This document shows positions 1 through 7,199 of a DNA stretch of 26,328 bases, in pieces (positions within the stretch are counted from its first letter, which is position 1; each line of letters starts with the position of its first letter). Under the pieces are notes generated by a model. That model did no database searches. It was not told the origin of the DNA and saw only the letters and a list, made by a program, of their open reading frames with translations. Where the stretch lies: contig PJET01000039.1 of the NCBI GenBank assembly GCA_002825515.1, forward strand, positions 1-26,328. Reading direction: 5' to 3'. The position numbers and the translations under genes are program-made. Source of the DNA: Candidatus Thorarchaeota archaeon MP11T_1. GTDB taxonomy: Archaea; Asgardarchaeota; Thorarchaeia; Thorarchaeales; Thorarchaeaceae.

Positions 1-90
1 TCCGCATAAGTGTTATCATGCAAACAGGATGAAATATCTCTTGTCGCAATCCTTTTGAAAGGAACTCCGTAGCAACAATGCGTCTTTTCA

Positions 91-963
91 ATGGTGGAGA
101 TTGTGTCAAGCTACATAGGACAACTTGGAAAAAAGTGGGGTGTCAGAGCCCCAAGACAATTATATCATATGCTAAAACTCCACCGAACTGCATTCAATAC
201 TATTCTCGATAATATGTTTGCTACTCTTGACGAAGTGAATGGTCGATTCACATTTCCAACAATCGCTGCGATAGCTAAGATGAAACCAGAACTGGTTCAA
301 ATGATTGCGAGAGAGGGACATGAGGTCGCAAGTCATGGATATAATCATGTGAGATATCCTACAATCTCTGCCCAAGCTAGGAAAGAGGATTTACTGCTGA
401 GTCTTCAAGTCTTCAACAATCTAGGTATCAAAGTATCAGGATTCAGAGCACCATATGACAACTACACTGATGATATGCCAGAATTACTAGAGAAAACTAA
501 TCTCATTTGGGATGGAGGGTTTGGTTTTCGCCCTGAACATAGGGAGAAGACACATTTCTTCCGTGTTGTCATAAAGGGTCATGAGTCAAATGTAACTTTC
601 ATCCCATTGAATATGTGGAGTGATGACTATATGATAGACAGAAGGGGCATGGAACCAAAGACCATATCTAAAGTGTTGAAGAGAGAAGTGACAAGAATAG
701 CACCCACTGAAGGAGTTATCATGTTTGACCTTCATCCAATCAGGATGGGACAGCGAAAGTATGTGGGATGCATAAAAGAAGTCATTGAGTATGCAAATAG
801 TATTGGCGCGTGGTGTACAACTCCAACAGAGGCAGTAAAATACTGGAACGCTCACTCAAGGTGGAAAGGTGACAGTAAATTCTGTCTTCTACTAACTGGT
901 GATATTGACAACTGGGTGTTCTCAGACTACTTGAGAAGAGTCTTGTGGCGAAGAAAATGGTGA
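91..963 (+). CDS. Polysaccharide deacetylase-like (NodB/CE4) protein
   Basis: 290 residues. The CE4 fold is suggested by a GHEVASHGYNH segment (about residues 76-86, with the metal-binding pair His82/His86), a GFRAPY motif (117-122, CE4 motif 3) and a DLHP motif (His215, motif 5). The family removes N-acetyl groups from polysaccharides or related sugars. The usual N-terminal motif 1 (Asp-Asp or Asp-x-Asp) is not seen before the motif-2 region. Instead a TGDID segment lies at the extreme C-terminus (269-273). An in-frame stop at 70-72 limits upstream extension, so ATG at 91 is the only ATG start available; no clear ribosome-binding site precedes it. The stop at 961-963 lies 6 bases before the ATG of the acyltransferase, suggesting one operon. 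A surface-glycan role is inferred from the neighbours. The fold is fairly secure, the substrate unknown. Confidence 0.75.
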   Translation: MVEIVSSYIGQLGKKWGVRAPRQLYHMLKLHRTAFNTILDNMFATLDEVNGRFTFPTIAAIAKMKPELVQMIAREGHEVASHGYNHVRYPTISAQARKEDLLLSLQVFNNLGIKVSGFRAPYDNYTDDMPELLEKTNLIWDGGFGFRPEHREKTHFFRVVIKGHESNVTFIPLNMWSDDYMIDRRGMEPKTISKVLKREVTRIAPTEGVIMFDLHPIRMGQRKYVGCIKEVIEYANSIGAWCTTPTEAVKYWNAHSRWKGDSKFCLLLTGDIDNWVFSDYLRRVLWRRKW

Positions 964-969
964 TTGAAA

Positions 970-1416
970 ATGGGAAAACTACTCGGGAGATTCCTACGCA
1001 TTCTTGCTTGGCTAGCACCAATTTACCAGTTCCGGGCTAGTGTCTATCGTAGGTGTGGTGTAAGGATTGGGAAGGGTGTCTATATGGGATATTTAGTCAT
1101 GATTGATGGAGAATATCCCGATTATATAGAGATCCACGATTGGGCTAGTATTGGACCTGGTGTAAAGATCATGGCTCATTCAGGAGCAAGTCCCTATCAC
1201 CAAAGAAGACGCATATTTCACGAGGGACCAAAGAAGGTTGTGATTGGTAAAGGAGCATGGCTAGCAGCGGGAGCAACTATTCTTCCAGGGGTCACTGTAG
1301 GAGAGGGAGCTATTGTAGCTGCGGGAGCTGTTGTGAGCAAAGATGTGCAGCCTTTATCACTTGTTGCAGGGAATCCAGCAAGGATGGTACAGAAGCTTGA
1401 ACCAAAGAAAGACTAA
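970..1416 (+). CDS. Hexapeptide-repeat (left-handed beta-helix) acyltransferase
   Basis: 148 residues from ATG 970; a TTG at 964, directly after the upstream stop, would add two residues. The body shows hexapeptide repeats such as IGKGVYMG, IGPGVKIM and the series IGKGAWLAAGATILPGVTVGEGAIVAAGAVV, ending in the VAGNPARMV signature typical of the maltose/galactoside O-acetyltransferase (WbbJ-like) group. These trimeric enzymes move an acetyl or other acyl group from CoA, or sometimes ACP, to a sugar hydroxyl or amine. A His in the MAHSGASPYH segment is a plausible catalytic base. It follows the deacetylase-like gene and overlaps the end of the opposing ACP gene by four bases. The family is secure; donor and acceptor are unknown. 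The adjacent ACP/FkbH genes make an ACP-linked donor conceivable. Confidence 0.85.
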   Translation: MGKLLGRFLRILAWLAPIYQFRASVYRRCGVRIGKGVYMGYLVMIDGEYPDYIEIHDWASIGPGVKIMAHSGASPYHQRRRIFHEGPKKVVIGKGAWLAAGATILPGVTVGEGAIVAAGAVVSKDVQPLSLVAGNPARMVQKLEPKKD

Positions 1417-1652
1417 GGAGAAAGTTTTGTAGATAGAACCTTCTTTATGTCACCCACAGTCCATAAATCAATGACCTCTTCGTCTTCGAAGAATATCTCA
1501 AACTCATTCTCAATCTCACTCACAATGACTAAATGAGCCATCGAGTCCCAGGCTTCGAAGTCTTTTCGACGAAGGTCATCAGTGATTGATTTTTTCTCCA
1601 GCAATAGGACTTTTGATAGAATTTCTAAGAGTTTTTCTTCAAAGTCTGTCAT
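1413..1652 (-). CDS. Acyl carrier protein (phosphopantetheine-binding)
   Basis: 79 residues from ATG 1652, preceded on the minus strand by AGAGGAA about 8 bases upstream. The frame extends further upstream, but that part overlaps the FkbH coding end and is not carrier-like. The ACP fold is recognised from the EAWDSMAHL segment, where Ser37 in Asp-Ser-Met takes the place of the classic DSL attachment serine, followed by an acidic helix (IENEFEIFFEDEEVIDL). The start lies four bases after the FkbH stop and AcpS is the first gene of the same operon, so carrier, loading enzyme and phosphopantetheinyl transferase are made together. Archaea generally lack ACP-dependent fatty acid synthesis, so this is probably a specialised carrier. 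Confidence 0.88.
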   Translation of the reverse strand: MTDFEEKLLEILSKVLLLEKKSITDDLRRKDFEAWDSMAHLVIVSEIENEFEIFFEDEEVIDLWTVGDIKKVLSTKLSP

Positions 1653-1656
1653 TGTT

Positions 1657-3489
1657 CTATTCCTCTTGTAGTTCAATCCAATCTGGGACTTCCACAGTAT
1701 CAGTTTCAAGATTGAGTATCCATATTGTGCTATTATCCTCTGTTTCTGTGGTCATTCCAAAACCATGCCTTTCAAAGAGGTCTGCAGCAGGAGGGTTCTT
1801 CTTCGTTGGTATATACTCACCAATTATTCTCTTAGCTTTTGCTGCTCGGGCATCTTTGACGATTCTGGCAAGAAGAGCAGTTTCAGCTGACCGACCAATA
1901 ACTCTACAGCTCATAAGGAAGGAGTCAATCCACCAGTCATTTTCCTTAATCCTCACTATGGCTACACCCACAACACCCTCATCACCGAATTTGTCAGATA
2001 CCGCCATACTGTAAACAATCACATCTTTATCTTCACGAAACTGATGGACTTCCGCATCAGTGTATCTTCGTGTTGTGAGGTTGAATTGGTTTGTTTTGCC
2101 AATAAGTTGTACAACCCGGGGTGTATCAAAATCATTCACAGGTTGTATCTTAACCTTGAGATCTATCGTTCTGAGAAAGTCCTCAATAGACTCCGCACTC
2201 CGCTGAAGTGCCTCTCGTTTTCGCTTACCTGCATACATCTCACCTCTTTCAATGTCCTCTTTAGTAAGAGAGAGCACATCAAAGACATTCAGATTTTCCA
2301 ATGTCTTTCGATAGAGTCGAGGATTCTTGGGTAAGTCTACAACCATGATTTCGGGATACGCTTGAGAAACTTGGGCTCGCTCGACTGGATTATCATCAAA
2401 AAAGACCATACTGTCAAGACCAATGTTGATCTCTTTTGCTAGTTCTGCAATATTTGCCGCCTTATTCTGCCAGTTAATCCTCATAGCAGCAAAATGCTCT
2501 TCCTTCAACACTTGATATGGATGCTCCTGAAACACTTTGATAGCGTCATTGTAATTGTTCTTGCTACAAACTGCAAGAATCACTCCACGATTGTACAGAC
2601 TGAGGAGACCTCGTTGAAAGTCAACATATTCTATTCCAGGCGAGGTGTTGCTTAGTTTTATACCTTCAATACCATCCTCGCCAATAATCCCTCCCCAGAG
2701 TGTGTTGTCAAGGTCCAACACAATGCATTTCTTTGAACGTCCTTTCAGAGCACGGATATAACGGAGATATTCATCTGCTAGTACAGGAGTGAATTCCTCA
2801 CTGAATGGTACTGAACCACGGTACCATGTATTCCAGTTGGTTATTCGAGATTTTCCAAAATCACTTGAGATTGAATCGAGATCCACAATGAAGACTCTAT
2901 TACTCTTGATGAACCTCTCAATCAAGTCAATATTCGCATTGTCGAAAAACTGCTTTAGCCCAATTTTCTGTTTATTGTCTACTATCCCAAGAGGTGAGAA
3001 GACTGGAACGATGAAGTTGTTAGCTAGGATGATTGCAGAGGTGTTTTTCTCGAGGACCTCAATCACCGATGCGATATTATTGACAAGTTCTTTCTCAAGA
3101 GCCAATCTGTCTTTTTCGGAAGCCCTGATGAAGTTTACATTGAACAATTGATCTAGAACCGATAACGCATCCACAGATAATACTATGACATCGGGTTCTG
3201 TCTTGTGGAGGAGTGATTTCAGATCAAGAGCTTCTTGACGCCAAGTATTGAATCCTCCAACGAATGTGTGTACTAAGAATCCGTCTAATCTCGCTTTGAT
3301 ATCAAGGCAAGCCGCAAGAGGTTCGAGTGTGGTCGAACCAATAACAGCCAAGCTCAAGGAATCTTTCTCTTTTGAAACAGGAAGTTCAAGACCCTGTATC
3401 TTTTTGTAGGCACTCCACATGTTGAGATATGTTTGATTCTCTCGAACTGGTTGAAGTATGGCTTCAATATCCCGGTTTTGGTTTGTCAT
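1657..3489 (-). CDS. FkbH-like HAD-superfamily (HAD-IIIC) acyl-ACP loading enzyme
   Basis: 610 residues. An N-terminal domain (about 1-245, with a GSTT segment near residue 51 as in FkbH-type SGNH-like N-domains) precedes a HAD domain with VLDLDNTLWGG (Asp259 and Asp261), a CSKNN motif (Ser309, Lys310) and FFDDNPVER (Asp365, Asp366). A GNAT-like C-terminal region (about 440-580) follows. Characterised FkbH-type enzymes take the glyceryl moiety of 1,3-bisphosphoglycerate, dephosphorylate it and load it on an ACP as an extender or acyl donor. The order acpS-fkbH-acp with 4-base spacings or overlaps fits that chemistry. No polyketide synthase or methyltransferase is adjacent, so sugar acylation is a more likely fate here, but this is inference. 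The family is secure. Confidence 0.9.
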   Translation of the reverse strand: MTNQNRDIEAILQPVRENQTYLNMWSAYKKIQGLELPVSKEKDSLSLAVIGSTTLEPLAACLDIKARLDGFLVHTFVGGFNTWRQEALDLKSLLHKTEPDVIVLSVDALSVLDQLFNVNFIRASEKDRLALEKELVNNIASVIEVLEKNTSAIILANNFIVPVFSPLGIVDNKQKIGLKQFFDNANIDLIERFIKSNRVFIVDLDSISSDFGKSRITNWNTWYRGSVPFSEEFTPVLADEYLRYIRALKGRSKKCIVLDLDNTLWGGIIGEDGIEGIKLSNTSPGIEYVDFQRGLLSLYNRGVILAVCSKNNYNDAIKVFQEHPYQVLKEEHFAAMRINWQNKAANIAELAKEINIGLDSMVFFDDNPVERAQVSQAYPEIMVVDLPKNPRLYRKTLENLNVFDVLSLTKEDIERGEMYAGKRKREALQRSAESIEDFLRTIDLKVKIQPVNDFDTPRVVQLIGKTNQFNLTTRRYTDAEVHQFREDKDVIVYSMAVSDKFGDEGVVGVAIVRIKENDWWIDSFLMSCRVIGRSAETALLARIVKDARAAKAKRIIGEYIPTKKNPPAADLFERHGFGMTTETEDNSTIWILNLETDTVEVPDWIELQEE

Positions 3490-3932
3490 GAGACCTCACT
3501 CCTAGGCAGTATCTGATTCGCTGTTTTTTCAAGTATTCCTCGAATTTCGTTCACATCCTGAGAGTATGCTTCATGAACTGCAATTGCAACGGCCACCGCA
3601 TGGCTTGATGAATGCGACAAACTTACGTAGATATCATGATTGCAAGCTTGATGAAGTTCGACATATGGTGCTCCATCCTGTTCACGCAAGATCTCGATAT
3701 TTCTTAGTGTGACTCTGCAGTTTGAACTTGTTGCTTTAAAGACTGCTTCTTTTCCTGCGAATGTGGAGGCAAAATGAGGAGAGGGGTCTGAAAAACCAAG
3801 ACAATATGCAAGTTCTCTCTCTGAGAATACACGATGATAGAAAGAAGACGCATCCTCAAGGTTTCGAAACCTGTCTATTTCTACTATATCAGTGCCGATA
3901 GATATATTGCGTCCACGTTCATCAATCAACAT
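3486..3932 (-). CDS. acpS: Holo-ACP synthase (4'-phosphopantetheinyl transferase, AcpS type)
   Basis: 148 residues, slightly longer than the usual 120-130. Diagnostic motifs are IGTDIVEIDRF near the N-terminus (Mg-binding Asp) and FAGKEAVFKA (the WxxKEAxxKA-type motif), then a SLSHSSSHAVAVAIA segment. It transfers phosphopantetheine from CoA to the carrier serine; the partner is presumably the ACP two genes downstream. Its TGA overlaps the FkbH ATG (3486-3489), so translation is coupled. The ATG at 3932 lies about 28 bases downstream of a TATA element, suggesting an almost leaderless mRNA. The C-terminal 25 residues after the conserved core are not recognisable. Confidence 0.92.
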   Translation of the reverse strand: MLIDERGRNISIGTDIVEIDRFRNLEDASSFYHRVFSERELAYCLGFSDPSPHFASTFAGKEAVFKATSSNCRVTLRNIEILREQDGAPYVELHQACNHDIYVSLSHSSSHAVAVAIAVHEAYSQDVNEIRGILEKTANQILPRSEVS

Positions 3933-3958
3933 GTTTCAGTTTCGAGAGAACCCGCGGC

Positions 3959-3970
3959 TCTTATAATCAT
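3959..3970 (-). promoter_or_regulatory. TATA box for the acpS-fkbH-acp operon
   Basis: On the minus strand the sequence reads GATTATAAGAG, about 27-38 bases before the AcpS ATG at 3932. This is the normal archaeal distance for a leaderless or short-leader transcript. It lies in the 48-base gap after the helicase-like gene, so the operon can be transcribed independently. Confidence 0.5.
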
Positions 3971-3980
3971 AATGACATGG

Positions 3981-5411
3981 CTAGGCAAGTTCCTCAGTAT
4001 CTGGTTCAATTACCGCTGTGGACCAAGGATAGCGATCAAGAATACGTGCCATAAGACGGCTGACTTTTCTCTCCTCAGATGTTCCAGCATATGCAAGAAG
4101 AATCACTAATCCGCCCCTCGTGCGTTTGAACTTCTGGTACATTGTCTTAGTCGTGTTGATTGTGTCACATACAACCATGACCTCAGCTTGAGGGATATCC
4201 AGGTCTCTCTCTCCAACAGGGGACATCACAAGAACCCGAGTCTCTTCATTTTCACGAAATTCCTTGAGTACTTCTCCCTTGTTCCGAGTTTCACCAGTTA
4301 TTGCGAGTACTCTAAGACCTGCTTTCTCAAGAACCTCTTTTGTCTGTGAGACCATCTCAAGATAGGATGTAAGAACCACAGTCTTCTGATACTTCAGTGC
4401 AATCTTCAATACTTGAGTAGTTTTGGAGGAGGTATTTGGTAAAGACTTTCTAAGTTCACTAACATTGAAGTAGTGGTTCAGGTATTTACTATGAAACATA
4501 CGAAGGAATCTCTTCGGAGGCATTGCGTAGACATATTTGCGTAACATTAGAAGACCGGAGTATTGCCCTTTCAGTTCATCAGTGATTGGTAACCTCTCGA
4601 GCATGAGATGAACTCGTCGAGCATCTCCATCAATGAGATGAAGATTGTCATCTTCAGCTAATTCATTCATGATATCGGTTCTTGTGTTTCTAATCAGCTC
4701 GTCAATTACTTTTGACACCGCTCGAATTTTAGAGTCATTTACTGTGCTGACAGTAAGAAATGTTGGTTCAAGATAATCTTCCACATCAGTATCATAGAGA
4801 TCTTCCATAGTGATTAGTTCAGCACCAGGGAAGAATTGCTTCAATGTGTCGAGTTCTTTTCGAATTTCGACCTGTGAATCGTTGAAGACTGCATGATCAT
4901 CACGGAGAGTTCCACTCATTCCTATGAGCCACTTTCCTTCTAAGTTCATGAGAAGCATGGGCCAAGGAAAGATTATAGCTGTTCGTGTGCCAGTTCGTCG
5001 AACTAGAGTATCGACCTCATTTATGAGCACAATTTCAAATGGTTCGAGTAGTGAAGGATCCTTGTTGTACATCCCAGCAAGTATTTGCGGAGTTGCTACG
5101 ATGACTCGTTTTTCCCGAACTACGGCGGGACGCCGTCCCGAAGGCACCCTGGACGAGAGCTCTCCAAGATCATCGTCAAGTCCTCCATACTCACCTTTGA
5201 GATAGTCAACAGTTTCAGCTAGTGATGAAGAGGAGTGTACAACGATGATGATTTTAGAGTCCGGAAACTTTTCTGCTACAAGTTGATGCGTGATGAAGCG
5301 TTTTCCAAGACCACAGTCTAGCTCCAAAAGTAACGGGGTACCCACTTTCTTTCCCACTGCCTCGAGAATATGTGTCTGGTAACCTCTTGGAGTGTACTTG
5401 GTCTTTGACAT
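3981..5411 (-). CDS. Superfamily 2 helicase-like protein with altered Walker motifs
   Basis: 476 residues laid out like a Hef/DEAD-type SF2 helicase: a Q-motif-like RGYQ (9-12), motif I CGLGKRF (33-39), motif Ia-like IIVVHSSSS, VIVATPQIL, motif II INEVD (130-134), motif III MSGT (165-168), then a second RecA-like domain with VVLTSYLEM, a motif V-like MSPVGERDLDIP and a weak motif VI YQKFKRTRGG. The Walker A Thr/Ser after GK is Arg38 and the motif II Asp is Asn131, so ATP hydrolysis may be weak or lost. ATG 5411 has GTGAGG about 6 bases upstream. The Lrp-like gene ends 55 bases before it on the same strand. It could be a nucleic-acid-binding or regulatory helicase relative; the function is unknown. 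Confidence 0.72.
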   Translation of the reverse strand: MSKTKYTPRGYQTHILEAVGKKVGTPLLLELDCGLGKRFITHQLVAEKFPDSKIIIVVHSSSSLAETVDYLKGEYGGLDDDLGELSSRVPSGRRPAVVREKRVIVATPQILAGMYNKDPSLLEPFEIVLINEVDTLVRRTGTRTAIIFPWPMLLMNLEGKWLIGMSGTLRDDHAVFNDSQVEIRKELDTLKQFFPGAELITMEDLYDTDVEDYLEPTFLTVSTVNDSKIRAVSKVIDELIRNTRTDIMNELAEDDNLHLIDGDARRVHLMLERLPITDELKGQYSGLLMLRKYVYAMPPKRFLRMFHSKYLNHYFNVSELRKSLPNTSSKTTQVLKIALKYQKTVVLTSYLEMVSQTKEVLEKAGLRVLAITGETRNKGEVLKEFRENEETRVLVMSPVGERDLDIPQAEVMVVCDTINTTKTMYQKFKRTRGGLVILLAYAGTSEERKVSRLMARILDRYPWSTAVIEPDTEELA

Positions 5412-5466
5412 TGCAGCCTCACGTCTATCTAAGACGTTATGAACCCATCTAATAATCTCTTGAAGC

Positions 5467-6549
5467 CTACTTGTCTACCTTCATAATTGCATCAATCTTC
5501 TCAATGAACTCGTCGTATGGTAGTCTCCAACTTTCTGATTCTTGACTGTACATGTCAATTAAGTGACAGTATCCCTTGTGAGTTCCCTGCAGAAGAAATT
5601 GAACGAATATCTCATCAGTATACTCTCTCAGAGATCGTAAGTGCGAAAGGAGAGAGTTGGTTTCAGTTGATGGAATATAGACTTGTACAAAGAAATGGCT
5701 ACTGCTCTCCATCGTGATCTGGTGATAGAAAGGAAGCTTATCGAGCCAAAACAGAAGTTTACGAGCTTCTTTTGACTTGAAGAAACAAATGACTGTCATA
5801 GCAGATTCAAAAGGCGACAAGGACAGTTTGAAACCTCTAATAATACCGGACTCCTCAAGTTTTTTCACTCGATTGTGGACTTGAGGTTGTGACAGGTCTA
5901 ATATCTTCCCCAACTCTCGCAGTGTAATTTCTGGATTTTCCACCATGTGTCGTAATATCAGAGTGTCCTTTGCGTCAAAGCTGACCATCTGTGGGAACTC
6001 TTCCATCTTGAGTTCAATCTCCTTCTTCTTTGCCATTATCTTGGGAAGATTTACTGCCCACTCTTGCCAGTCCCACGACTCAATCTCTGCAAATTTTGCC
6101 TCGCTTCGTTGATAGTCTACTACATCGAACAGGTAATAGTCTTCAATCAGTCCGCGCTTTTTTAACTCCGCTGCAAGATCGGGTATCATCCTTGGTGTGT
6201 TGATTGAATAGACAGTATAAATTAGGTATCCCTCGTATCTTCCATATGTAGGAGCATAGTAATAGAACACAGAGAGATCATCCAGAACCTTCTTGAGCTT
6301 TGACTCGGTAGCGGGATTACTTTTTGCTACAATGACATATTCGGCTAAACCGAGCTTCCGCTCATGCGTCTGAACTTTTGCCTTGCAGATAATACCCTTA
6401 TCTTTTAATTTTGAAATCCTATAACGAATAGTTCTTCCTGGTTCATTCAGCCTATCACTGAGTTCTCGCGTTGATACTTTTGTTCCAAGCTCTTCGAGCG
6501 CTAGAAGGATTTTCTGGTCTAAGTCGTCAAGAGAAGTTTTGAGAGACAT
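5467..6549 (-). CDS. Tandem Lrp/AsnC-like winged-helix regulator
   Basis: 360 residues from ATG 6549; an in-frame ATG at 6564 would add five. There are two Lrp-type winged helix-turn-helix domains, each beginning with a DDLDQKILLAL- or DAKDTLILRHM-like helix and containing STRELSDRLNEPGRTIRYRISKLKDKGII (first half) or TLRELGKILDLSQPQVHNRVKKLEESGII (second half). Each is followed by a ligand/RAM-like beta-alpha region. A single polypeptide therefore carries what is normally a dimer's pair of DNA readers. It is divergent from a strong promoter across a region full of GGCA/TGCC half-sites, which suggests autoregulation. The effector is unknown. Confidence 0.85.
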   Translation of the reverse strand: MSLKTSLDDLDQKILLALEELGTKVSTRELSDRLNEPGRTIRYRISKLKDKGIICKAKVQTHERKLGLAEYVIVAKSNPATESKLKKVLDDLSVFYYYAPTYGRYEGYLIYTVYSINTPRMIPDLAAELKKRGLIEDYYLFDVVDYQRSEAKFAEIESWDWQEWAVNLPKIMAKKKEIELKMEEFPQMVSFDAKDTLILRHMVENPEITLRELGKILDLSQPQVHNRVKKLEESGIIRGFKLSLSPFESAMTVICFFKSKEARKLLFWLDKLPFYHQITMESSSHFFVQVYIPSTETNSLLSHLRSLREYTDEIFVQFLLQGTHKGYCHLIDMYSQESESWRLPYDEFIEKIDAIMKVDK

Positions 6550-6589
6550 TGTGTGATCACGCATCCATGCGCATTACGTTAATCGATAC

Positions 6590-6600
6590 ACTTATAGTTT
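6590..6600 (-). promoter_or_regulatory. TATA-like element for the Lrp-like gene
   Basis: Reads AACTATAAG on the minus strand, centred about 30 bases before ATG 6564 and 45 before ATG 6549. The palindrome GGCAAATGCC (6601-6610) sits immediately upstream, where a bound regulator could affect recruitment of the transcription factors. Confidence 0.4.
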
Positions 6601-6757
6601 GGCAAATGCCTTTAAAAGTCATTCTACCAGTACATGATTTAATGCCGAATTTTTGGCATATCGCTGGTTTATTATTTGCTAAAATATAACCCTAAGGTTC
6701 GGCAACATTTATATACAAATGTATGCCAAAAATTAAATAGGTGTTAAAAAATTGGCA
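6601..6757. promoter_or_regulatory. Cluster of GGCA/TGCC half-sites (probable operators)
   Basis: Seven half-sites occur in 157 bases: GGCA 6601-6604, TGCC 6607-6610, TGCC 6643-6646, GGCA 6655-6658, GGCA 6701-6704, TGCC 6724-6727 and GGCA 6754-6757. They include the perfect palindrome GGCAAATGCC (6601-6610) and ATGCC-8 bases-GGCAT (6642-6659). The 12-mer AATTTTTGGCAT (6648-6659) is the exact reverse complement of ATGCCAAAAATT (6723-6734), and the two flank the TATA box at 6708-6715. The arrangement fits binding by the adjacent Lrp-like protein, but that is inference. Confidence 0.5.
6706..6717 (+). promoter_or_regulatory. Strong archaeal TATA box driving rightward transcription
   Basis: TTTATATA at 6708-6715 matches the archaeal box A closely. 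Transcription would start near 6738-6742, just before the TTG at 6752. It is the best promoter in the window, yet no intact recognisable gene follows; what follows is a broken frame with a hairpin. Flanking 12-base inverted repeats suggest repression. Confidence 0.55.
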
Positions 6758-7169
6758 TTCGCAAAACTAAGGAAAAAACTTGAACCTGAACCTGATCTGA
6801 AGGAGCTTCACAGACTTAAGTCACAAGTACGTTCTGATGTTTACAGGACTTCCTTCCACAGGTAGAAACCATGTCATTAATCTCAAAAGAGAGAGATACT
6901 GGTTGTGAGTATAGCACAACCATTCTCCCTCTTTTGTGATTGCAAGTATTGAAGTGATTGGATTGATTGCAAAAGCAATAAACAGCTTCGGTAAAATTGT
7001 CATTGAGGTGTCAGTGCCTGATAGGATTGGGAGAAGAAAGCTTGAAGAATACAAGGATGACTCAATCGAACTCCGTCGTTATCTTGCTGCTGAGGTTGCC
7101 CATAAGCAGTTCGAAATACATAAAGAGAGGGCATTGACAGATGTACATCGCGCAGGCTTTATGAGATGA
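6752..7169 (+). pseudogene. Broken or interrupted small gene of unknown family
   Basis: Three pieces appear to belong together. A frame opens at TTG 6752 and runs 37 codons to TAG 6863-6865 (basic, charged start AFAKLRKKLEPEPDLKELHRL). A second frame opens at ATG 6837 and runs to TGA 6906-6908 (contains GLPSTGRNHVINLKRERYW). The same frame resumes after TAG 6912-6914 and stays open from GTG 6936 to TGA 7167-7169 (77 residues, including SFGKIVIEVSVPDRIGRRKLEEY). Both in-frame stops fall in or at the edge of the apical loop of the hairpin at 6884-6938. It may be a decayed gene (one frameshift plus a hairpin insertion), a gene with an unrecognised RNA-level interruption, or a real 77-residue gene with a non-coding leader. 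I recognise no family. Confidence 0.35.
6884..6938 (+). repeat. Long imperfect hairpin inside the broken reading frame
   Basis: Outer stem CAAAAGAG (6884-6891) with CTCTTTTG (6929-6936); after a 1x1 mismatch, GAGA (6893-6896) with TCTC (6924-6927); after a small internal loop, GGTTGTG (6901-6907) with CACAACC (6915-6921). This gives about 19 pairs and a 7-base loop. No T-run follows, so it is not a classic intrinsic terminator. It may be a palindromic insertion, a structured RNA or a splicing-like element. Confidence 0.6.
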
Positions 7170-7199
7170 ATTGGCTCATCTACTCATATTCATTCTTTA

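Noticed and set aside
5120..5155. GC-rich patch with CGGGAC/GTCCCG palindrome in the helicase-like gene
   Set aside because: It lies in a continuous reading frame encoding a basic loop; there is no sign of a mobile element.
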